Below are positions 1 to 7,382 of a DNA stretch of 26,781 bases, piece by piece (position 1 is the stretch's first letter; each line of letters opens with the position of its first letter). A program made the position numbers and the translations under genes. The notes beneath the pieces are model-generated. The model had not been told where the DNA came from. It made no database searches and saw nothing but the letters and a program-made list of their open reading frames with translations. Origin of the DNA: JACCQS01 sp050999295 (lineage in GTDB: Bacteria > Actinomycetota > Actinomycetes > Mycobacteriales > Geodermatophilaceae); assembly GCA_050999295.1 (NCBI GenBank), contig JBPCPI010000261.1, positions 1 through 26,781 on the forward strand, in the 5' to 3' direction.

Positions 1-305
1 TGTCCCGTGAGCAGCTGCTCGTCGAGCTGGTGCTGGCGTTGGAATCCCGGTACGTCGCCTGGACCGGGGCCGCCGGGGACGCCGAGGCCAGCGCTGTGCT
101 GAGCGACTACCGGGCGGCCTGTGCAACCTTGGGCCGCGTCGTGGAGGTCCAGCTTCCGCACGCCAAGGTACTGCGTGGGACTGCCGAGGCGATCGACCCC
201 TCCGGTGGGCTCCAGCTACGCACGCCGGACGGCACGCTGACCACAGTGGTCGCCGCGGACGTGGTGCACGTACGGCCCGGAGAGCAACCGCCCCCTTCGT
301 CGTGA
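1..305 (+). CDS. birA: Biotin--[acetyl-CoA-carboxylase] ligase (BirA), C-terminal part
   Basis: Only the 3' end of the gene is in the window; the frame is open from the first complete codon at position 3 to the TGA at 303-305. BirA activates biotin with ATP and attaches it to the biotin carboxyl carrier domain of acyl-CoA carboxylases. What is visible is the end of the catalytic domain (a helix ending in LESRYVAW, then DYRAACATLGR) and the small SH3-like C-terminal domain (VEVQLPHAKVLRGTAEAI, then a beta-rich stretch ending VVHVRP). This arrangement is typical of actinobacterial BirA. The following gene is a PH-domain membrane protein, the same neighbour as in mycobacteria, which supports the call. 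The last codons and the stop lie inside the left arm of an inverted repeat (299-373), so the original C-terminus may have been altered by that element. Confidence 0.85.
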   Translation, partial: SREQLLVELVLALESRYVAWTGAAGDAEASAVLSDYRAACATLGRVVEVQLPHAKVLRGTAEAIDPSGGLQLRTPDGTLTTVVAADVVHVRPGEQPPPSS

Positions 306-373
306 TCTTGACCTTGTGGTGGTTCTGAGCCGCTTTGCACGGCGTGTCCCCGCAATAAGGTCAAGATCACGAC
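299..373. repeat. 75-bp element with 17-bp perfect terminal inverted repeats
   Basis: The left arm GTCGTGATCTTGACCTT (299-315) is the exact reverse complement of the right arm at 357-373, with a 41-nt interior. The interior contains a smaller GCCG/CGGC hairpin (about 329-343). The left arm covers the stop codon of birA. No clear target-site duplication flanks it, and I found no second copy in the window. It could be a non-autonomous palindromic repeat (REP- or MITE-like) or a long-loop hairpin ending the birA transcript; the sequence alone does not decide. Confidence 0.75.
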
Positions 374-422
374 AGGTGTTGCGGTGGTAGGCACCCGAGC
401 ATCGGTACGCCATGCTGGGCGG

Positions 423-983
423 GTGGCATTTCCCGAGAACCTGCTGGCCGGTGACGAGAAGGTCGTCAAGCATCTGCATCCGCATTGGTTGACCGTCTTC
501 GTGCCGACCGTGCTGTTCATCCTCGTGGTGGGCATCGCGTCGTTCCTCGTTGCGGTGATCCCGGACGGCGACGCCCAGGACATCCTGCGGATCGTTGTGA
601 TCGCCCTGGCCGTCCTCGTCCTCATCCTGCTGGTCGTCATACCTGTCCTGCGCTGGCGAACGACGCATTACGTGATCACCACCCACCGGGTGATGGTCCG
701 CTTCGGGATCCTGAGCCGGCACGGCAAGGACATCGGGCTGTCCCGGATCACCGACGTCTCCTACACGCAATCGCTGTGGGACCGGATCATCGGAGCAGGG
801 ACGCTGACCATCGAGTCCGCCGGCGAGGGGCCGCCGCAGGTCTTCGCGAACATCCCGAACTCCGATGACACCCAGCAGCTGATCAACCACCTCGTCGAGC
901 AGGACGAGCAGAACCGGGCCCGCGACAGTGCGCAGTACGTCGGCGAAGCCTACCGCGACCAGGAGGATCCGCCCCGCCGCTGA
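423..983 (+). CDS. PH-domain (DUF304/bPH2) membrane protein
   Basis: This is a 186-residue protein with two transmembrane helices (about residues 23-46 and 55-77) followed by a bacterial PH domain in the cytoplasm. The N-terminal block FPENLLAGDEKVV and the HPHW motif before the first helix, plus the block WRTTHYVITTHRVMVRFG after the second, are typical of the family found next to birA in actinobacteria (Rv3278c-like). Its molecular role is not established. I chose GTG at 423 because the family usually begins just before FPEN; an upstream in-frame GTG at 384 would add 13 residues and has a weak AGGTG ribosome site. It lies downstream of birA across the inverted-repeat element and converges with the CDF transporter gene, whose stop is at 1020. 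Confidence 0.85.
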   Translation: MAFPENLLAGDEKVVKHLHPHWLTVFVPTVLFILVVGIASFLVAVIPDGDAQDILRIVVIALAVLVLILLVVIPVLRWRTTHYVITTHRVMVRFGILSRHGKDIGLSRITDVSYTQSLWDRIIGAGTLTIESAGEGPPQVFANIPNSDDTQQLINHLVEQDEQNRARDSAQYVGEAYRDQEDPPRR

Positions 984-1019
984 CCCGGCAGGCTTGGCAA
1001 AAGCACAGTCGCCGCCTGC

Positions 1020-1949
1020 TCACCAGCCGAGTTCGGCGCAGCCCTGGTGGTCGGCGGGTTCGATCTGCAGGGTGGCATGGGCGATCCCGTACCGGCTGCG
1101 CAGCAGCTCTCGTGCCTGATCGAGGACTCCATGGCTGTCGGCGAGGTCCTCGGTCACGAGGTGCACAGTGGCGACGTGCATCCCCGAGGTCAGCGTCCAG
1201 AGGTGCAGGTCATGAACGCCCTGGACGCCGTCGACCGAGGCCAGTTCCGCGGCCACCGCATCCGGGTCGATCCCGGCCGGAACGTGTTGGGCGAGGACGG
1301 CCAGCACCTGGCGGCCGAGCGAGATGGCCCGCACGACGACGAACAGCCCGATAGCCAGAGCGACCACGGTGTCCCAGACCGGCGACCCGGTTGCCGCCAC
1401 GAGTGCTCCGGCGACGAGAACGCCGACCGAACCAGCGGTGTCGGCGACGACTTCGAGGTAGGCGCCCCTGACGTTCAGGCTCTCCCCGGCGCCGACCCGC
1501 AGCATCAGCAGAACCACGACGTTGATACCGAGTCCGATCGCCCCGACGATCAGCATGGGGCCGGCGGCGACCTCGGCGGGAGACCCGATCCGGCGAACCG
1601 CCTCGATGAGAACGAAGGCCGCGGCACCGAGCATCAGGAGTACGGCAAGCAGGGAGGCGAAGACCTCGGCGCGGTAGGAGCCGTACGTACGCCGTCCGGT
1701 CTTGTCCTCCCGGGTCGCGATCCGAGTTGCGACGAGGGCAGCGCCGAGAGCGACCACATCTGCGGCCATGTGCCCGGCGTCGGAAATCAGAGCCAGTGAT
1801 CCGGAGAGCAGCCCGAAGACCAGTTCGACGACGAAGAAGGCCGCGATCAGCCCGAACGCCGCCGCCAACCGCCGGCGATGGCGGGCACCCGCGTGACCCG
1901 CGGCAGGACCGTGCGCATGGTTGTGCGAGCCAGGACTTCCGGTCGCCAT
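1020..1949 (-). CDS. Cation diffusion facilitator (CDF) family metal exporter, zinc/cadmium/cobalt type
   Basis: This is a 309-residue, six-helix inner-membrane transporter that exports divalent metal ions in exchange for protons. The N-terminus is histidine rich (HNHAHG). Helix 2 carries the metal-site pair His60 and Asp64 in DAGHMAAD. In helix 5 the partner site reads Glu166 and Asp170 (LEVVAD), where the better-known members have His and Asp. A C-terminal cytoplasmic domain with HDLHLWTLTSGMHVATVH is the usual CDF dimerisation domain. The start is ATG at 1949, because the frame upstream has no family similarity and this leaves only 4 nt after the ArsR stop. It is the second gene of an operon with the ArsR/SmtB repressor, which points to metal-induced export. 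The metal cannot be stated from sequence; zinc is most likely from the sensor's site. Confidence 0.9.
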   Translation of the reverse strand: MATGSPGSHNHAHGPAAGHAGARHRRRLAAAFGLIAAFFVVELVFGLLSGSLALISDAGHMAADVVALGAALVATRIATREDKTGRRTYGSYRAEVFASLLAVLLMLGAAAFVLIEAVRRIGSPAEVAAGPMLIVGAIGLGINVVVLLMLRVGAGESLNVRGAYLEVVADTAGSVGVLVAGALVAATGSPVWDTVVALAIGLFVVVRAISLGRQVLAVLAQHVPAGIDPDAVAAELASVDGVQGVHDLHLWTLTSGMHVATVHLVTEDLADSHGVLDQARELLRSRYGIAHATLQIEPADHQGCAELGW

Positions 1950-1953
1950 GCCG

Positions 1954-2406
1954 CTAGATCCGTTCCGGGTGCGCCGCTGATCTGACCCCAGCCAGGTGGG
2001 GTTGCGGGCTCTCGCCTGGCCGCTCGCCGGTGTGCTGGGTGTGGGTGAACCCGAGATCCAGGAGCATGCGGACATGGGAATCGGCAAGTCGGTAATAGGC
2101 GCGACGCCCGTTCCGGCGTGCGCTGACCACACGGTGGGCGCGCAGCAGCCGCAGCGCGTGCGAGGTCGCCGACTCACTCATCCCGGTCAGTGCCGCGAGG
2201 TCGCACACGCACAACTCGCCGTCGATCATCGCCACCAGGAGGCGCAACCGATTCGGATCGGAGAGCAGATCGAAGATGTCGGCGGTATCGATGACCTCGT
2301 CCTCGGGTGGCATCCGTTCCAGGACGTCTTTCACGCGGGCGGCGTCCACGACCGGCACAGCGCAGCCGTCGACCGACGAGAGCGTGTCGTATGAGGAACT
2401 GTTCAT
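1954..2406 (-). CDS. ArsR/SmtB family metal-sensing repressor
   Basis: This is a 150-residue winged-helix repressor that leaves DNA when it binds metal. The DNA-binding core runs from DLLSDPNRLRLL (about residue 46) through SESATSHALRLLRAH to GRRAYYRL (about 107). Two known metal-site signatures are both present: Cys66 and Cys68 in ELCVCDL (the alpha-3 type site of CadC and ArsR), and Asp109, His111, His122 and His125 in the spacing D-x-H-x10-H-x2-H (the alpha-5 zinc site of SmtB and CzrA). There is also an N-terminal cysteine (Cys15), as in CadC. The start at 2406 is chosen over a longer frame because family similarity begins after it and a TATTGT -10 hexamer lies 9 nt upstream. It overlaps a candidate operator and is followed 4 nt later by the CDF exporter it probably controls. 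Confidence 0.9.
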   Translation of the reverse strand: MNSSSYDTLSSVDGCAVPVVDAARVKDVLERMPPEDEVIDTADIFDLLSDPNRLRLLVAMIDGELCVCDLAALTGMSESATSHALRLLRAHRVVSARRNGRRAYYRLADSHVRMLLDLGFTHTQHTGERPGESPQPHLAGVRSAAHPERI

Positions 2407-2421
2407 ATGTGACCGACAATA
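2390..2421 (-). promoter_or_regulatory. Promoter -10 and candidate ArsR/SmtB operator of the repressor-exporter operon
   Basis: On the minus strand a TATTGT hexamer (2416-2421) lies 9 nt before the ATG. Directly downstream is the imperfect inverted repeat TATGA-N8-TCATA (2390-2407), which overlaps the start codon. ArsR/SmtB operators are AT-rich inverted repeats often containing ATATGA-like half-sites, so its position over the likely transcription start fits autorepression. The half-sites are short, so this is a candidate only. Confidence 0.5.
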
Positions 2422-2545
2422 GGGCATCCGGCACTCCCGGCAATCAGCCATCCGCAGGTGCCCCGAGCGAGTCCTTTCCGGCGCTAGGCCGCGCATAGTC
2501 GCGGCGCGCCCTGCGTGCCGCTGCGGTTTTGTCGGGGCCCGCAGT

Positions 2546-2551
2546 TAGCGT
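2546..2551 (+). promoter_or_regulatory. -10 hexamer of a probable leaderless sbcD promoter
   Basis: TAGCGT matches TANNNT and ends 6 nt before the ATG of sbcD at 2558. No Shine-Dalgarno sequence precedes the ATG. The spacing would place the transcription start at or next to the A of the start codon. I see no clear -35 element. Confidence 0.5.
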
Positions 2552-2557
2552 CCGAGC

Positions 2558-3709
2558 ATGCGGCTGCTGCACACTTCGGACTGGCACATCGGCCGGTCCC
2601 TGCACGGCGCAGACCTGCTGGCCGACCAGCAGCAGGTCCTCACCGGACTGGCCGACCTGATCCGCGCCGAATCCATCGACGTGGTCGTCGTCTCCGGTGA
2701 CATCTACGACCGGGCCATTCCGCCCGCCGCCGCAACCGCGGTGCTGGACCGCGTCCTGACCACCCTTCGGGGCGCCGGGGCCCAACTGGTCATCACGCCC
2801 GGCAACCACGACTCCTCGATCCGGCTCGCGTACGCGGCGGCCCTGCTGGCGGCAAACGGGGTGCACCTGCGCACCAGCGTGGCGCGGCTCGACGAGCCGG
2901 TGCTGTTCGAGGACGAGCACGGCACGGTCGGGATCTACGGGATCCCGTATCTCGAACCGGACCTCGTCAAGCAGGCACTCGGGGTGCCACAGGCTCGCGG
3001 CCACGCCGATGTGCTGGGTGCGGCCATGGACCAGATTCGGGCGGATCGGGATCGCCGCGGATTGACCAGGACCGTCGTCCTTGCCCACGCCTTCGTCGCT
3101 GGAGGCGCGAAGGGCGACAGCGAGCGGGACATCAGCGTCGGCGGAGTCGAGGTCGTCCCGGCCGGGATCTTCTCCGGAGTCGACTATGTCGCGCTCGGCC
3201 ATCTGCACCGGGCGCAGGCGATCGCCACCGGCATTCACTATTCCGGCTCACCGTTGGCCTATTCCTTTCCCGAGGCCGACCAGGTGAAGTCGGTCAAGCT
3301 GGTTGACATCGGTGCCGAGGGCCTGGCTGCTGTCGAGATCCACCCACTCGACCGGCCCCGAGGTCTGGCCACCCTGACCGGAACTCTCGACGACCTGCTC
3401 ACCGATCCAGGCCACGATGCGCACTCCGAGGACTACGTCAGCGCACAGCTGCTGGACGCCACCCGGCCGGTCGATGCCATGCGCCGGCTCCGCGGGCGCT
3501 TTCGGTACTGCGTACATCTGGACTGGGCACCGGCCGCAGACAACGACCAGGACTGCCGCAGCTATGCCGAGCGGCTTGTCGGGCGCAGTGATCTCGCGAT
3601 CACCACCGACTTCGTCCGCCACGTTCGGGCGACACCGGCCAGCGCCGCGGAAACCGACCTGCTGTCGGTCGCTCTGGCGGCCGGGCGGGCGAGGGAGGCT
3701 GCCTCATGA
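2558..3709 (+). CDS. sbcD: Exonuclease SbcD (Mre11-type nuclease subunit)
   Basis: This is a 383-residue metallophosphoesterase. With SbcC it forms an ATP-dependent nuclease that cuts DNA hairpins and processes double-strand ends. The phosphodiesterase motifs are in order: SDWHIG near residue 7 (metal-binding Asp and His), GDIYDR near 47, PGNHDS near 84, LAHAFV near 175 and GHLHRAQ near 215. A C-terminal capping region follows, containing the conserved block YSGSPLAYSFPE. Length is normal for the family. The start is ATG at 2558, which begins directly with MRLLHTSDWHIG. It is divergent from the ArsR gene with about 150 bp between, and its last 4 bp (ATGA) overlap the start of sbcC, so the subunits are translationally coupled. 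Nothing looks broken. Confidence 0.96.
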   Translation: MRLLHTSDWHIGRSLHGADLLADQQQVLTGLADLIRAESIDVVVVSGDIYDRAIPPAAATAVLDRVLTTLRGAGAQLVITPGNHDSSIRLAYAAALLAANGVHLRTSVARLDEPVLFEDEHGTVGIYGIPYLEPDLVKQALGVPQARGHADVLGAAMDQIRADRDRRGLTRTVVLAHAFVAGGAKGDSERDISVGGVEVVPAGIFSGVDYVALGHLHRAQAIATGIHYSGSPLAYSFPEADQVKSVKLVDIGAEGLAAVEIHPLDRPRGLATLTGTLDDLLTDPGHDAHSEDYVSAQLLDATRPVDAMRRLRGRFRYCVHLDWAPAADNDQDCRSYAERLVGRSDLAITTDFVRHVRATPASAAETDLLSVALAAGRAREAAS

Positions 3710-6700
3710 GGGTCCACTCGCTCACCGTGACCGCCTTCGGACCATTCGCCGCCGGCGTGCACGTCGACCTCGATGACCTCAGTCGCGATGGGCTGTTCCT
3801 CCTCTGCGGGCCGACGGGGGCGGGCAAGACATCGTTGCTCGACGCCATCGCCTTCGCCCTGTACGGACGCGTCCCCGGAGCGAGGGGTCAGGAGAAACGG
3901 CTGCGCAGCGATCACGCTCTGGACTCGGTTCGCACGGAGGTCGTCTGCGAGTTGACCCTGCGCGGCGATCGGGTACGGATCACCCGTCGGCCCGAACAGG
4001 TACGCCCCAAGGCGCGCGGCGGGGGCTCGACCAAGGACCAGGCCCTGCTGCACGTCCAGCGCCAGGTGAACGGGGCATGGGAGCCGGTCAGTACCCGCCT
4101 GGACGAGGGCGGGGAGTACCTGCGCGAGATGATCGGATTGAGCCCGGAGCAGTTCTGGCAGGTCGTCCTTCTGCCGCAGGGGGAGTTCGCCGAGTTCCTC
4201 CGAGCCGAACCCGATCAGCGCGCAAAGGTGCTCGAGACACTCTTCGACGCGCGGCGCTTCACCGACGTGGAGGACTGGCTTGCCGAACACGCCCGCACGG
4301 CCCGGGCCGAGCTGGCGGTGGCAGAGGACGGGGTGGACCGACTGCTGCACCGGGTCGAGCAGGCTGCGCGAGGCCCGAGCGCACCAGTGACTGACGACGG
4401 GTTCCTGTCGCGGCCGGCGACCGAGGATCCCGAGCACGTCCGCGGATACGTCACGAACCAGCTGGCCCGGGCGCAGGCTCAGCTGACCTTGGCGAGCGAA
4501 GCGGATTCGGCGACCAAAGCAGCACTCAGCGGTACGGAAACCGGCTGCGATCGGGCCCGACGTGCGGTGCGCGCGGTGGAGCGGCTGATGGCGGCCTCCC
4601 GGCAGCGGGACCTCGTCGACGACCGTGCCGGTGCGCTGGCCGAACAACAGACCCAGCTCGCGGCAGCCACGCGGGCCGAACCGCTACGTCACATGCTGGA
4701 GGCGGATTCCGCGGCGTGGGCGCAGGTTGCGCATACCGCTGGGCAGGTAGCTGACACCTACGTCGAGCTGTCCCGCCTAGACGCTGGTGAGCTAGGCCCG
4801 GTCCAACTGCTGTGCGGTGTCGATCAAGGGTCCGGCCTACTGGAACTGCGGAGCGTCTCGGGCAGCGAAACCGCTGTCGCCGGACTGCGCCGATGGAGCC
4901 GGGCCCTGCGTGTCGAGATCGCCCGACTGGCAGATCTCGAGACGGAACTCGCCCCCCTCGAAGCCGACGAGCGGTGCCTGGCCGCGTTGGTCGAGGCACA
5001 GGACAGTCGGCAGGCAAACCTCGACGACTTGACGGAGATCAGCAGCCAGCTGCCGGCCGCGCTGGCTGATCTCGAGGCGCGCCGTGATGCAGCACGCGTA
5101 TCCGCGGCTGGAGCGAAGCCCGCGGCCAAGGCCCTGACGGCAGCCCAGGAACGGCTGGACGCGGGGACGCGGGCCAAGGAGCTGACCCAGCTCATCTCCG
5201 CCGCCAGAGCCGAGCAAGTGAAGGCCGAACGGTCGGCTTTGACGGCGAAAGCCCATTGGCTGTCCCTGCGCGAAACCCGCCTCGCCGGCATCGCAGCCGA
5301 GCTCGCTGGTCAGCTCACAGACGGGCGGGACTGCCCGGTCTGCGGTTCGCCCGAGCATCCCGCGCCAGCCGAGCCGACTGCGACGATCGTGACGGCCAGC
5401 GACGAGCGGGCCGCAGCGGAGTGCTACGAACGCCTGGAGGAGACCAGGGAGCTGGCGGCTGCCCGTGTGATCGAGCTGCGAGGAGCCCTCGAGGTCTGCT
5501 CCTCGGTGACGTCCGGGGCAACGCTGACGGCCCTACGCCAAGAGCTTGCGGCTGCCGGGAGCACCGACCTGGCTGCTCGGGCTGCTGCCGAGCAGCTGCC
5601 CACGCTGATCGCCGAACATGGCGCCCTGGTGGCCGGCCGCGCGGAGCTTGCGGAGCAAACCACGAAGCTGACCGACGCCCAGACTGCCGATCGAGCGGCT
5701 GCCAAAGAGCTCAGCAGCCGGGTTCGGTCCGGCCGCCTGCGCCTGGACAAGGCTCGGGGACAGGACGAGTCGCTGGCCGCCCGCCGGGACAGGCTGGCCG
5801 TCCTCGCCGATGCGGCCGATGCCCTCGAGCAGGCATGGGCTGCACATCAGCTGGCCAGGACTGCAGCGGACGGCATCCGCACCGGTCTCGAAGAGCGGTT
5901 GCGGAGTGCGGACTTTCCCGGTGTCTCCGCCGCGTTGGCGGCTCTGCTCGACCAGGTAACTCGTGACGAGCTCAGCACAGCGATCCGGGATCATGAAGAC
6001 GCCAGGACCGGCGCCAGCGCCGAACTGCTCGCGGCCAGTGCGGACCTGCGGGCTGCCCTGTCCGAGTTGGCGGCGAGCGTCCCTGAGACCGAGTTTCCCT
6101 CGGCGGAGTTACCGACCCTGGAGGTCGCCGACCTTTCGCGTCGAGTCCGCGACATCCGTACCGCCCTGGACGCCGAGCATCGGGCGGCTGCCCAGGTCCG
6201 GGACCGGGCGGTGGGCGCGATCAGCCGCGCTCGTGCGATCAGGGATCAGCTGGGCGAGCTGCACGTACTGCTGGACCAGGCGTTGGCCGACTGTGACCCA
6301 CTGCGAGCCGCCAGCAACCAAGCCACCGCTCTGGCCGCTCTGGCGGCGGGCGGCGGGGCGAACCTCAAGAAGATGCGCCTGCGCTCGTACGTGCTCGCGG
6401 CTCGACTCGAACAGGTCGCCTCGGCTGCGACGGCGCGACTGCGCCAGATGTCTAGTGGTCGATTCGGATTCGTGCACTCCGATGACCTGCGCGGCGGAAA
6501 TCGACGCAGCGGCTTGAGTGTGGACATCCTGGACAGCCACACCGGGACCCAGCGCCCGACCAAGACTCTGTCGGGCGGGGAGAGCTTCATGGCCGCGCTG
6601 GCGCTGGCCTTGGGCCTGGCCGATGTCGTCACCGCCGAGTCGGGGGGCATCACGCTGGACACGCTGTTCGTCGACGAGGGGTTCGGCAGCCTCGATCCGG

Positions 6701-6891
6701 AGGCCCTGGACGCGGTGATGACCGTGCTCGATGAACTGCGCCAGGGTGGCCGGGTCGTGGGCATCGTCAGCCACGTGGAGGAGCTGCGCACCCGAGTCCC
6801 GATGCAGCTGCAGGTCCAGACCAGTTCGCACGGCTCGACTCTGGACCAGTCTGAGCCGGTAGCCACCGCGGCCGGGCTGCTAGCGGGCTGA
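3706..6891 (+). CDS. sbcC: Exonuclease SbcC (Rad50-type SMC-like ATPase subunit)
   Basis: This is a 1061-residue partner of SbcD. The N-terminal ATPase half has the Walker A motif GPTGAGKTS (about residues 36-44) and the Q-loop region PQGEFAEFLRA (about 155-170). Two long alanine- and arginine-rich coiled-coil arms flank a zinc hook CPVCG at about residue 543, where two SbcC chains join through a metal ion. The C-terminal half carries the ABC signature TLSGGESFMAALALALGLA, the Walker B motif LDTLFVDEGFGSLD and the H-loop VSHVEEL. Length and order are as expected, and the frame is unbroken for 3.2 kb. That argues against poor sequence quality as the cause of frameshifts elsewhere in the window. 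It overlaps sbcD by 4 bp and is followed by about 130 bp of intergenic DNA. Confidence 0.97.
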   Translation: MRVHSLTVTAFGPFAAGVHVDLDDLSRDGLFLLCGPTGAGKTSLLDAIAFALYGRVPGARGQEKRLRSDHALDSVRTEVVCELTLRGDRVRITRRPEQVRPKARGGGSTKDQALLHVQRQVNGAWEPVSTRLDEGGEYLREMIGLSPEQFWQVVLLPQGEFAEFLRAEPDQRAKVLETLFDARRFTDVEDWLAEHARTARAELAVAEDGVDRLLHRVEQAARGPSAPVTDDGFLSRPATEDPEHVRGYVTNQLARAQAQLTLASEADSATKAALSGTETGCDRARRAVRAVERLMAASRQRDLVDDRAGALAEQQTQLAAATRAEPLRHMLEADSAAWAQVAHTAGQVADTYVELSRLDAGELGPVQLLCGVDQGSGLLELRSVSGSETAVAGLRRWSRALRVEIARLADLETELAPLEADERCLAALVEAQDSRQANLDDLTEISSQLPAALADLEARRDAARVSAAGAKPAAKALTAAQERLDAGTRAKELTQLISAARAEQVKAERSALTAKAHWLSLRETRLAGIAAELAGQLTDGRDCPVCGSPEHPAPAEPTATIVTASDERAAAECYERLEETRELAAARVIELRGALEVCSSVTSGATLTALRQELAAAGSTDLAARAAAEQLPTLIAEHGALVAGRAELAEQTTKLTDAQTADRAAAKELSSRVRSGRLRLDKARGQDESLAARRDRLAVLADAADALEQAWAAHQLARTAADGIRTGLEERLRSADFPGVSAALAALLDQVTRDELSTAIRDHEDARTGASAELLAASADLRAALSELAASVPETEFPSAELPTLEVADLSRRVRDIRTALDAEHRAAAQVRDRAVGAISRARAIRDQLGELHVLLDQALADCDPLRAASNQATALAALAAGGGANLKKMRLRSYVLAARLEQVASAATARLRQMSSGRFGFVHSDDLRGGNRRSGLSVDILDSHTGTQRPTKTLSGGESFMAALALALGLADVVTAESGGITLDTLFVDEGFGSLDPEALDAVMTVLDELRQGGRVVGIVSHVEELRTRVPMQLQVQTSSHGSTLDQSEPVATAAGLLAG

Positions 6892-6947
6892 CTTTGACGG
6901 CTGGCGCCGGAACGCTTGACGGAGTCGCCTACGGTTTCTCCCGCCGA

Positions 6948-6974
6948 TGTCGAGGATCATGCGAGGGCTCCGAC
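6948..6974 (+). promoter_or_regulatory. ECF42-type promoter upstream of the DGPF-sigma operon
   Basis: TGTCGA (6948-6953) is followed after 17 nt by CGAC (6971-6974). The ECF42 promoter described in Streptomyces venezuelae has TGTCGA at -35 and CG[A/T]C at -10, so both boxes match. A transcript would start near 6980, about 43 nt before the ATG. The adjacent operon encodes an ECF42 factor, so this implies positive autoregulation. Confidence 0.7.
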
Positions 6975-7022
6975 TCAGCTGTGACAGTGCCCATCGGGGC
7001 ACCGAATCCAGGGAGGAACGAG

Positions 7023-7382
7023 ATGAAGTACATGGTCATGATGTTCGGGGACGCGGGGACCATGATGGAAACGGCCTCACCGGAATGGATCCGGGAGATG
7101 ATCGGGTTCATGGTCCAGATCGACAAGGACCTCACCGAGTCAGGGGAGCTCGTGTTCCAAGCGGGCCTTGCCGATGGCAGCACGGCGAAGGTCGTCAGCC
7201 TCGAGAACGGCGTCCCCATCGCGACCGACGGGCCGTTTGCCGAGGCGAAGGAATCGCTCATCGGCTATTGGGTTCTCGATGTCGAGAATGAGGCGCGGAT
7301 CATCGAGTTCGCCGGCCAGATCGCCGCGTACTCGAACAAGGTCGAGGTGCGCCAGGTCATGGACGCACCTCCGGACGTGTGA
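7023..7382 (+). CDS. YCII-related DGPF-domain protein
   Basis: This is a small 119-residue protein with the ferredoxin-like YCII fold. It begins MKYMVMMFGD and carries the signature DGPF at residues 69-72 in ATDGPFAEAKE. The biochemical role of DGPF proteins is not known, but they are encoded beside ECF42 sigma factors and are their main regulon members. The start is supported by GGGAGG at 7011-7016, 6 nt upstream. The gene overlaps the sigma factor by 4 bp (GTGA), so the two are co-translated. An ECF42-type promoter lies just upstream, and it appears intact. Confidence 0.92.
   Translation: MKYMVMMFGDAGTMMETASPEWIREMIGFMVQIDKDLTESGELVFQAGLADGSTAKVVSLENGVPIATDGPFAEAKESLIGYWVLDVENEARIIEFAGQIAAYSNKVEVRQVMDAPPDV

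Noticed and set aside
988..1019. GCAGGC/GCCTGC inverted repeat between the convergent PH-protein and CDF genes as a terminator
   Set aside because: It has only 6 bp of stem with a 20-nt loop and no T-run, so it is too weak to call.
1047..1799. 250-codon plus-strand frame over the CDF gene
   Set aside because: It is antisense to a clear six-helix transporter, and its composition is that of a shadow frame.
3562..4647. Long open minus-strand frame opposite sbcD/sbcC (361 codons), with others at 6109-6831 and 4837-5358
   Set aside because: These are antisense to strongly conserved sbcCD motifs, have no recognisable domains, and such shadows are expected in high-GC coding DNA.
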